DNA of 33,696 bases. Source: an uncultured Paracoccaceae bacterium (GTDB lineage: Bacteria > Pseudomonadota > Alphaproteobacteria > Rhodobacterales > Rhodobacteraceae). The notes under the pieces were generated by a model. It made no database searches, was not told the DNA's origin, and saw nothing but the letters and a program-made list of their open reading frames with translations. The stretch's first letter is position 1; each line of letters starts with the position of its first letter. Position numbers and translations under genes: made by a program. The stretch lies in NCBI GenBank assembly GCA_937995865.1, contig CALKJA010000047.1, positions 1-33,696 of the forward strand. The letters run 5' to 3'. Shown here piece after piece: positions 28,260 through 33,696 of this stretch.

Positions 28260-29456
28260 ATGCCGACACTTTGCACCGTATCAGGTGATCTATATGACCT
28301 TGCGGGCAATCTCTTGCCCAATCAGGCGCTTTCCCTGACGCGGGTTGATGTGCTTGGCCAAGACGGCTCTACGGTCATCCCCAAGAACTACGAGGTTATT
28401 TCGGATGGTTCGGGGGCTGTCAGCTTTGATGTGTTCCCCGGTAACTACACTGGTGTTGTGTCCATCAATCGGCGTGTTGAGAAGTTCGCTTTGGCGGTCC
28501 CTGAGGCCGCAACGGCAAACTTGCATGACATCATTGACCAAGCGGCGGTGCCGATCACACCTAGCGATGTGCTCGTTGCTCAAGCTGCCGCCGCAGATGC
28601 TTTGGGCTACAGGGACGAGGCCGAGGCGTTCAAGGACCAAGCACTTGTTCAGACGATATCGTCTGACCCAGATATCCGAAACGATTCAACACAACTAGCC
28701 TCGCGAGGTACGATTGAGGGCAACCTATATCTGACCGGGAATGCGGCTGTAATAGATACAGCGGTTGATGATGATCTGGACAATGCCATTGAAGGCGGGG
28801 TCTATACGCTGACTGGCAGCTACCAGAATGGGCCGTCCGGCGCGGCGGCGGCAACAATCACCGGTGTGATGACGGTTATTCGCAGGGACAGAAACTCAGG
28901 GCCACGTGTCGTACAGTCAGTAATTACGGGCGGGTCAATCTTTTCAGAAAGACGCCGAGTAGGGACGGGCAATCCGGTAGTGTGGGGAGAATGGGAAAAC
29001 CCATTTGAAAGCGTTTACTTTGTCGCGGCCTCAAGTTCTCAAACCCTAAGCGAAAACGATGGAACTGTTTCTGTTGAAATAGCAGGGCCTATAGCCGTTC
29101 CTGCGGGGGATTATCTGGTTGAAGTGCCGGTGCAAGTCTTCTTGTTTTCGGGCGGAACGGCTGGAGAGCCTATTTACGGCGACATATCTCTGGCCATAAC
29201 CAACGATGCTGACGATCAAAGTCTGTCAACACTCAGTTCGGCGTTGATCAGAAACGACCGTGCTTATTTTTCGGACAGCTTGAATGATGACCAAACTATT
29301 CGTGAAATAGTCGCAACGCGATCCCTGACACTATCCGTCACGACTGACATTGATTTTACCATAAACCTTGATACCAGGGCGCAGACGGACACAGCGCAAG
29401 ATATTCAATATACAACACGGTTCATAAAGCTCACAAAAATTGTAGAGCTTGCCTAG
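28260..29456 (+). CDS. Tail fibre / tip attachment protein
   Basis: 398 residues. The first 80 form a small beta domain of the kind that opens tail fibres (CTVSGDLYDLAGNLLPNQALSLTRVDVLGQDGSTVIPKNYEVISDGSGAVSFDVFPGNYTGVVSINRR). An Ala-rich helical linker follows (SDVLVAQAAAADALGYRDEAEAFKDQA). The rest is beta-rich with a fibre-shaft-like segment (GGVYTLTGSYQNGPSGAAAATITGVMTVIRRDRNSGPRVVQSVITGGSIFSERRRVG) and a probable receptor-binding end. It follows the hub gene by 3 bases. Confidence 0.75.
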   Translation: MPTLCTVSGDLYDLAGNLLPNQALSLTRVDVLGQDGSTVIPKNYEVISDGSGAVSFDVFPGNYTGVVSINRRVEKFALAVPEAATANLHDIIDQAAVPITPSDVLVAQAAAADALGYRDEAEAFKDQALVQTISSDPDIRNDSTQLASRGTIEGNLYLTGNAAVIDTAVDDDLDNAIEGGVYTLTGSYQNGPSGAAAATITGVMTVIRRDRNSGPRVVQSVITGGSIFSERRRVGTGNPVVWGEWENPFESVYFVAASSSQTLSENDGTVSVEIAGPIAVPAGDYLVEVPVQVFLFSGGTAGEPIYGDISLAITNDADDQSLSTLSSALIRNDRAYFSDSLNDDQTIREIVATRSLTLSVTTDIDFTINLDTRAQTDTAQDIQYTTRFIKLTKIVELA

Positions 29457-29511
29457 ACAATTGACACCACAACCATAACGCAACCATGGTCTTCTTTTGA
29501 GAGGGCCGCAC

Positions 29512-29754
29512 ATGAAAGACATGAATATGACCGAACGTGAACTGATCGACCAAGTGCAGGAATGCATCGCTGGCGGCAAGCTGGGGCTGCGCGAGTTGCA
29601 AAAGATCAACGCAAAGGCAGGCCGTGACGAGGCGTCCAATGCCTGTATGAAGCATCGTCATCAGTTGGGGGTACTGCACTCTGAAATGACTGAGTCATTG
29701 CATAAGTTCTACCCTGACTTTGCAAGCGATGTGCAGCGGTCGGGCGAACGTTGA
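29512..29754 (+). CDS. Small hypothetical helical protein
   Basis: 80 residues from the ATG after GAGAGGGCCGCAC (MKDMNMTERELIDQVQECIAGGKLGLRELQKINAKAGRDEASNACMKHRHQLGVLHSEMTESLHKFYPDF). Soluble, helical, no family recognised. Its stop overlaps a TTG start of the next gene. It opens the small-protein run before the lysis genes. Confidence 0.6.
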   Translation: MKDMNMTERELIDQVQECIAGGKLGLRELQKINAKAGRDEASNACMKHRHQLGVLHSEMTESLHKFYPDFASDVQRSGER

Positions 29755-30215
29755 TAGACTGGCAAAATCTTGTCGTATGGCCGTGGCTCTTGGCGGGCGC
29801 GGCCATATGCAGCGTTTGGAATTGGCGCGCAGGCGCGGCGTTCGCGTCGTGCGTCCTGCTGGTTAAGCTCATCCAGCAAATGCATCATGAATCTGAGCAG
29901 ATCATGTTTTTCAGTATATACAGCGTAATAGGTGTTTTGGTGTTTTTTAAGTGGGACAAACACGCCGGGGTTGTGTTATGTTTAGCGGGAATGGTTTATA
30001 TCCCGCACATGGCGGGCTTCATTATGCAATTCCCCAAAATCGTCCTGATTGAGGTATTGCTATTCTTGGGGATGGCGGTCTGTGCTTACAATGGCCCAAG
30101 TGGCGGAATACTGGCCCGCCTTGCTCATTCTGACAGCACTGGATCTGGCCGTCTTGCTCGTGGGGGGCAAGTATCTCATCCCCAAGGCCATGGCCGCACT
30201 CAGGCGCGCGACTAA
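29751..30215 (+). CDS. Polytopic small membrane protein
   Basis: 154 residues from a TTG (TTGA overlap). About four hydrophobic segments are visible (WPWLLAGAAICSVW, MFFSIYSVIGVLVFF, VVLCLAGMVYIPHMAGFIM, VLIEVLLFLGMAVCAY). The last 40 residues are polar and low in character (GRLARGGQVSHPQGHGRTQARD) and overlap another membrane ORF in a different frame. It could be a holin-related or superinfection-exclusion protein. Function not known. Confidence 0.58.
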   Translation: MIDWQNLVVWPWLLAGAAICSVWNWRAGAAFASCVLLVKLIQQMHHESEQIMFFSIYSVIGVLVFFKWDKHAGVVLCLAGMVYIPHMAGFIMQFPKIVLIEVLLFLGMAVCAYNGPSGGILARLAHSDSTGSGRLARGGQVSHPQGHGRTQARD

Positions 30216-30228
30216 GCGAGAAGAGTGA
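30091..30228 (+). CDS. 45-residue single-pass membrane protein, overlapping
   Basis: Too short for the ORF track. The ATG at 30091 lies inside the end of the previous gene (+1 frame): MAQVAEYWPALLILTALDLAVLLVGGKYLIPKAMAALRRATKREE. One good hydrophobic helix and a basic end look like a real protein. The ribosome site is weak. It overlaps by 125 bases, so either two genes share the DNA or one tail is not functional. Confidence 0.5.
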   Translation: MAQVAEYWPALLILTALDLAVLLVGGKYLIPKAMAALRRATKREE

Positions 30229-30254
30229 TCTTCGCTCTAAAGGAATAACAAGAA

Positions 30255-30485
30255 ATGACAGATAGATCACCATTCCCCGGTAACCGGTTCTCTAATGATG
30301 ACCTATCGCCAGAGGAGCGCGCCCAGCACCGCGAAATGTACCACAAGCTTTCTGATGCATGGCCAACGGTTGAGGCCATGTCGAACATCTTCAAGGGCGG
30401 CAAGGCCGTGCGGAACCTTGTAGCAACTGGTGTTGTAATTGGCAGCGCAATAGCGTTTGCCGTAAAACAAGGATTCTTCGGATGA
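30255..30485 (+). CDS. Small tail-anchored membrane protein
   Basis: 76 residues behind AAAGGAATAAC (MTDRSPFPGNRFSNDDLSPEERAQHREMYHKLSDAWPTVEAMSNIFKGGKAVRNLVATGVVIGSAIAFAVKQGFFG). A polar helical N-terminus and one C-terminal hydrophobic helix. It resembles small pre-lysis membrane proteins of roseobacter phages. Possibly an antiholin or holin partner; unproven. Confidence 0.6.
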   Translation: MTDRSPFPGNRFSNDDLSPEERAQHREMYHKLSDAWPTVEAMSNIFKGGKAVRNLVATGVVIGSAIAFAVKQGFFG

Positions 30486-30949
30486 CAAGCCCAACGGGCT
30501 TTCTAGCCCTATCAATCAGCGGTCTGTTTGCATTCGCGCTTACATGGACCGGGCAGGAAATAGCGGAGGACTTTTCGAAGCCTTCAGCTTCGCTCCAGCC
30601 GGCCATCGCTATCAACGAAATCCAGATCTTCGCAGATGGATCGGTTATCTATGACGGGAAAATCCTGACAGAAGAGGTCTGGCAGGCATGGTCCGGTACC
30701 GTGTTCTTTGAGGACACTGACGAAGTGCATTGCAAAGGCGGGGATCTGGCCAGGTATATCGATGACTTCCGATACACCGACTGGGACGCTGACTACATGG
30801 TTGGCGCAAGCTGCGTAGACGGCCTGCAAGAGGGTATGCGATGGGTGTTCACATGGACCCCCGTAGGGCCTGACTATGCGCCTGTGCGCTATCCTGAAAA
30901 AGGCTATGGTGTGGTTTTGCCAGCATCTGTAACTGAATTGGATAAATGA
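30482..30949 (+). CDS. Membrane-anchored periplasmic protein
   Basis: 155 residues overlapping the previous stop (ATGA). One N-terminal hydrophobic helix (FLALSISGLFAFALTWTGQEIAE) is followed by a periplasmic domain with two cysteines (EVHCKGGD and GASCVDG) that may pair. The domain has IQIFADGSVIYDGKILTEEVWQAWSGTVFFED and VFTWTPVGPDYAPVRYP. No family recognised. It sits directly before the endolysin, so a lysis- or entry-related role is possible. Confidence 0.6.
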   Translation: MTSPTGFLALSISGLFAFALTWTGQEIAEDFSKPSASLQPAIAINEIQIFADGSVIYDGKILTEEVWQAWSGTVFFEDTDEVHCKGGDLARYIDDFRYTDWDADYMVGASCVDGLQEGMRWVFTWTPVGPDYAPVRYPEKGYGVVLPASVTELDK

Positions 30950-31521
30950 TGACAAAAGCAATGATTCCCGCCCACAAAGATACCATAATGGTTCACTGCC
31001 TTGACACGCCAGCAAGCTGGGCAAAGACCAAGAGCATTGCTCAGATCGTTAAGGAAGTGACTAGATGGCATGTGAAGGAGCGCGGTTGGTCTGGCGTTGC
31101 CTACGCTATCATAATTGGTCCAGATGGTTCCCTCGGAAAGGGGCGGGATCTGGACGGCGACGGCGATGTGTGGGACGAAACCGGTGCTGGTGCAAAAGGC
31201 TGGAACAAGAACGTTATCCACTTGGCGTTAACAGGTGGTAAAGGTGGTTCTGCCGACGACGAGTTCAACGTCCACTACACGCCTGAGCAAGACGTGGCGC
31301 TGCGCAAGCAGATAGCAGACATACAGACGATTGCAGGCCGCAAAATGCGCGTCATGGGGCACAACCAAGTGTCGGCGAAGGGCTGCCCGTGCTTTGACGT
31401 TCCGTCATGGCTTGCCCGTGCCAAGGCGCCCACAGCCACACCGCCAGCGGCCCGCGCTGTCAACCCGTTGGCTGCGCTTATCCAGGCAATCCTATCAGCA
31501 TTCAAAAGGAACAGATCATGA
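30946..31521 (+). CDS. Endolysin, N-acetylmuramoyl-L-alanine amidase type
   Basis: 191 residues. The amidase_2/PGRP-like core has the zinc ligands: His in IMVHCLDTP, His in NVIHLALTGG, and in MGHNQVSAKGCPCFDVP the His plus Cys. The substrate region is RWHVKERGWSGVAYAIIIGPDGSLGKGRDLDGDGDVWDETGAGAKGWN. It cuts the amide between muramic acid and the stem peptide. The C-terminal NPLAALIQAILSAFKRNRS is an amphipathic or membrane-seeking helix. No signal peptide, so a holin is needed. Holin and spanins follow. Confidence 0.88.
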   Translation: MMTKAMIPAHKDTIMVHCLDTPASWAKTKSIAQIVKEVTRWHVKERGWSGVAYAIIIGPDGSLGKGRDLDGDGDVWDETGAGAKGWNKNVIHLALTGGKGGSADDEFNVHYTPEQDVALRKQIADIQTIAGRKMRVMGHNQVSAKGCPCFDVPSWLARAKAPTATPPAARAVNPLAALIQAILSAFKRNRS

Positions 31522-31697
31522 AGGGCTACCGCACGCTTCTTGTGAACATACTGGCGCTTGTGTTGCCAGTTTTGGAAATGACCGAAATCACATCTGTCGT
31601 ACCTACTGAATTCCTGCCTTACTACGCGATCCTTCTGGCAACGGCCAACGTGATCTTGCGGTTGATGACGACAACGCCGGTAGGGCAGAAAGAATGA
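31518..31697 (+). CDS. Holin-like membrane protein
   Basis: 59 residues from the ATG overlapping the amidase stop (MKGYRTLLVNILALVLPVLEMTEITSVVPTEFLPYYAILLATANVILRLMTTTPVGQKE). Two hydrophobic segments (TLLVNILALVLPVLEM and LPYYAILLATANVILRLM) with short charged ends are typical of small class II holins. Located between endolysin and spanins, as expected. Confidence 0.72.
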   Translation: MKGYRTLLVNILALVLPVLEMTEITSVVPTEFLPYYAILLATANVILRLMTTTPVGQKE

Positions 31698-31900
31698 CCC
31701 GAATTGCCGCCGTTCTATTCCTTGTCGTGATCCTGATTGGCGGCGGCTTCTACGTAGGCCAGCGCTGGGACAGTGAGCAAGAAGCCCGCGACAAATCCGA
31801 TACAATTGAAAGGCTGAAAGATGCTGAAAAAAGCGAGGGTGATCCCACTGACGATGACGCTTGGGTGCGCGACTTTGTTGACTGGCTGTCTACGGACTGA
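31694..31900 (+). CDS. Inner-membrane spanin (Rz-like)
   Basis: 68 residues overlapping the holin stop (ATGA). An N-terminal membrane helix (MTRIAAVLFLVVILIGGGFYVGQRWDS) is followed by a charged helical periplasmic part (EQEARDKSDTIERLKDAEKSEGDPTDDDAWVRDFVDWLS). The topology fits an i-spanin. It is shorter than most Rz proteins. The partner o-spanin gene starts inside it. Confidence 0.7.
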   Translation: MTRIAAVLFLVVILIGGGFYVGQRWDSEQEARDKSDTIERLKDAEKSEGDPTDDDAWVRDFVDWLSTD

Positions 31901-32036
31901 CGAACCCGTTGTGCTTGAGGAAATGCGCGCCCCGTTGGGCGTTCTGGGGCAAGAGGTCATCAAGCAGGAAGATGCAGCCCTGACGGCAGCATATCGCGAC
32001 GTTGCAGCCATTTGGAAAGCCGGAGTAGGTGAATGA
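31821..32036 (+). CDS. Outer-membrane spanin lipoprotein (Rz1-like)
   Basis: 71 residues in another frame, overlapping the i-spanin by 80 bases. The lipobox is clear: MLKKARVIPLTMTLGCATLLTGC, with LLTGC giving the lipidated Cys. The mature part (LRTDEPVVLEEMRAPLGVLGQEVIKQEDAALTAAYRDVAAIWKAGVGE) is helical. It should span the periplasm with the i-spanin and disrupt the outer membrane. Confidence 0.75.
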   Translation: MLKKARVIPLTMTLGCATLLTGCLRTDEPVVLEEMRAPLGVLGQEVIKQEDAALTAAYRDVAAIWKAGVGE

Positions 32037-33541
32037 ATAATCTTGGTTTCGGTATCCGGTTGCGGTCGCAGATTGCGGGCTTGGGCCTTTCAATACCTGA
32101 CATCACGACCCTAAACGGCTATATCGCACACTACACAAGCGCTGGTTTCGTTGATGATGGGACGGGCAATGCAGAGCGCTGGGACGCTGCAAATTCTTCT
32201 GGGCTGAACTTAACGCAGACGAATGCGGCGGATCGCGTGGCTATCAGCGGCGACACTCTTGATTGGGGCCTCACCGGGCTGAACTCGCAGCGCTACGTTA
32301 CGCCTACGTGGCCATCAATCCCGAAAACTATTGCTGTAGTTTACCAGATGACCAATGGCGCAACTGTATGGCCTGAGTTCCATGACTGGGTAGGCGGAAA
32401 CGGATTGTCCGTTGCAGAGCGCGCAAACCGAATTTGCACAGATGACGGAACAAACACGTTCTTTACTGAGCAATCTGGCGCGGCCACACTTTATAGAAAC
32501 ACCGTTCAAACGTCTGAGTTCTTGCCAACGCCAGAACGTATCGTTGTATTTTTCACAAATCCGGCTGGCATTCCATTTAAAGCATTCGGCAATAACGAGG
32601 TGTCAAACCGCAATCTTGTGGGCGAAACACCAGCGCTATTTGTGTTTTCAGAGGTCTTGACGGAAGCGGAAATGCAGACCGTTGTAGACATATCTGTACG
32701 TGATCACGGTGTTGTTTTGGGTGCCATAGACACACCACTTGCCGACCGGGTGGATGCTATATCGTCATACGCAAGCGTGTACGACCTTGTGAACGATACG
32801 TCCCTTTATACAAAAGGCACGGCGACAGATCGTTATAATATGGCCAGCACCGCGAAGACAACCGGCGCAATACTCGTTTATGACAAGATGACTGACCCTA
32901 ACGACACAACGAATTGGGGCACCCTGGTTACCGGTGCCAGCAACATGAGCGGCATTGGCGCAGCGGGCGGCACGCGTTACCTGCAGGTCGGACAGCAATA
33001 TCCATTGGGTGATTTGCTAAGAATATCCATGATCGCCAGCAGCAACACAGCCGCAACCATGATCGGGGTCTGGCTTCAAGAGAATGAGCCTGAAAGCTAC
33101 CCAACGCTTGCGGCCAATTTCTATGATAGCATTGGTATGCTGGGCACGGAGGGGTCAAATCCATCTGGTGCGGAAAGCGACCTCAATTCCAATTTCACCA
33201 CGCGCGAAGACGCCCTTATTCTCGCACAGCACATTGAGGCAGGTGCAAACTACAATACCGCGCCAGCAGGCGGCGTATCCCTCGTGGACCTCATGGGGAC
33301 AGGTTCTTATGTATGCCCAACTGTCAACGGCATCGATTTGACCGTAACGCACAGCACTGACCTTGTGACAAGGTATCCCGGCCTGTCTATAAAGGGCGGC
33401 TCTCTGTCTGGCACGGCTTGCGCAGTTGGTATTTACGAAAACGGGACAGGTGGAAAGATTGCTATAGTTGTTGGCGATGGCCCCGATAGCGACACCCGCT
33501 GGGAAGACGTGGAATGGGCTATCTTGAAATATGGTGGCTGA
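32033..33541 (+). CDS. Lectin-like plus PBP-type serine hydrolase (D,D-peptidase-like) fusion
   Basis: 502 residues overlapping the o-spanin stop (ATGA). The N-terminal half (about 20-230) resembles the LamG/concanavalin-like domains of phage tip proteins (ITTLNGYIAHYTSAGFVDDGTGNAERWDAAN, TIAVVYQM, LVGETPALFVFSEVLTEAEMQ). From about 235 it is an S11-like serine hydrolase: SxxK in MASTAKTTGAI (S272, K275), SxN in IASSNTA (S336-N338), KxG in SIKGGSL (K454-G456). The linking signatures also fit (YPLGDLLRISMIASSNTAATMIGVWL; MLGTEGSNPSGAESDLNSNFTTREDALILAQHI). No signal peptide. It could be a virion protein that modifies peptidoglycan. Confidence 0.82.
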   Translation: MNNLGFGIRLRSQIAGLGLSIPDITTLNGYIAHYTSAGFVDDGTGNAERWDAANSSGLNLTQTNAADRVAISGDTLDWGLTGLNSQRYVTPTWPSIPKTIAVVYQMTNGATVWPEFHDWVGGNGLSVAERANRICTDDGTNTFFTEQSGAATLYRNTVQTSEFLPTPERIVVFFTNPAGIPFKAFGNNEVSNRNLVGETPALFVFSEVLTEAEMQTVVDISVRDHGVVLGAIDTPLADRVDAISSYASVYDLVNDTSLYTKGTATDRYNMASTAKTTGAILVYDKMTDPNDTTNWGTLVTGASNMSGIGAAGGTRYLQVGQQYPLGDLLRISMIASSNTAATMIGVWLQENEPESYPTLAANFYDSIGMLGTEGSNPSGAESDLNSNFTTREDALILAQHIEAGANYNTAPAGGVSLVDLMGTGSYVCPTVNGIDLTVTHSTDLVTRYPGLSIKGGSLSGTACAVGIYENGTGGKIAIVVGDGPDSDTRWEDVEWAILKYGG

Positions 33542-33563
33542 CACTTACCACCACCCACAAAGC

Positions 33564-33600
33564 AAAGCCCCCGTCCGAGAAATCAGGCGGGGGCTTTTTT
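33564..33600 (+). terminator. Strong rho-independent terminator after last late gene
   Basis: AAAGCCCCCG and CGGGGGCTTT make a perfect 10-bp stem with a 14-base loop and run into TTTTTT. It ends the late operon 20 bases past the hydrolase stop. No ORF is seen in the remaining 96 bases of the window. Confidence 0.93.
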
Positions 33601-33696
33601 GTTTGGCGGCCCGTTAGCCGGACTCGGTTTGGACCCAAGCCACACACAACCCCGAAGACTTATAAAGCGCCACGGGCCAACGGCGCTGTCTGGGTG

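Noticed and set aside
29457-29495. TTGACA-like -35 after the tail fibre gene as start of a separate lysis promoter
   Set aside because: No -10 like sequence at 15-19 bp spacing, so I could not support a promoter.
33601-33696. Right-end attachment core or tRNA
   Set aside because: No repeat shared with bases 1-146 and no cloverleaf pattern could be seen by eye.
1-33696. CRISPR array, insertion sequence or complete transposase
   Set aside because: No regularly spaced repeats were found. The only transposase-like sequence is a short N-terminal domain protein without a catalytic core.

Overview
The window is most of a temperate siphophage genome, integrated as a prophage or excised, of HK97-like head-tail architecture. 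The host is most likely an alphaproteobacterium of the Rhodobacterales/roseobacter type. This rests on recalled family resemblance only: a roseobacter-type spike-base-like protein, a P27-type small terminase, an ERF/NinB/Ref recombination set, middling GC and dense ATGA/GTGA gene overlaps. No database search was run.

Layout. (1) 1-146: an open frame running in from the left edge, possibly the tail of a host gene. (2) 144-6011, minus strand: a leftward operon of about 17 mostly tiny, translationally coupled genes. It starts at a promoter near 6.05 kb and ends with a tyrosine integrase. On the way it encodes several small membrane proteins, two predicted exported beta-barrel proteins, a putative excisionase and zinc-ribbon/HTH proteins. 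(3) 6.02-6.65 kb: the immunity region, with a short CI-like repressor (minus), a Cro-like regulator (plus), a repressor terminator and four copies of a 6-8-6 palindromic operator (ATATCC-N8-GGATAT). (4) 6.64-14.19 kb, plus strand: the early operon. It holds small zinc-binding/HTH proteins, a VRR-NUC nuclease, a replication-initiator-like protein split into two frames, a primase zinc domain split from its TOPRIM-helicase, SSB, ERF annealing protein, NinB, a Ref-like HNH nuclease, several small accessory genes and a putative late regulator. (5) 14.19-14.26 kb: a promoter-like sequence followed by a hairpin terminator, resembling a lambda pR'-tR' arrangement. (6) 14.27-14.56 kb: an antisense exported moron. 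(7) 14.58-24.18 kb: HNH, terminase, portal, protease, capsid, connectors, tail tube and a tail-chaperone pair joined by a -1 frameshift at A AAA AAG. (8) 24.18-29.46 kb: tape measure, distal tail/hub and fibre. (9) 29.5-33.54 kb: small membrane proteins, an amidase endolysin, a holin-like protein and an overlapping spanin pair. The last gene is a 502-residue protein that combines a lectin-like N-terminal half with a C-terminal serine hydrolase carrying SxxK, SxN and KxG motifs (D,D-peptidase/beta-lactamase fold). It is followed by a strong terminator.

How it works together. The repressor should silence both divergent early promoters through operators that overlap them. After induction, the rightward operon makes the replication and recombination proteins, then the late regulator lets transcription pass the 14.2 kb terminator into the structural and lysis genes. 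The leftward operon supplies integration/excision and surface-modifying morons. The points most worth checking are the PBP-like hydrolase, the two consecutive frame disruptions in the replication genes (11-bp tandem repeat and G6 run), the operator set and the envelope-protein morons inside the integrase operon.
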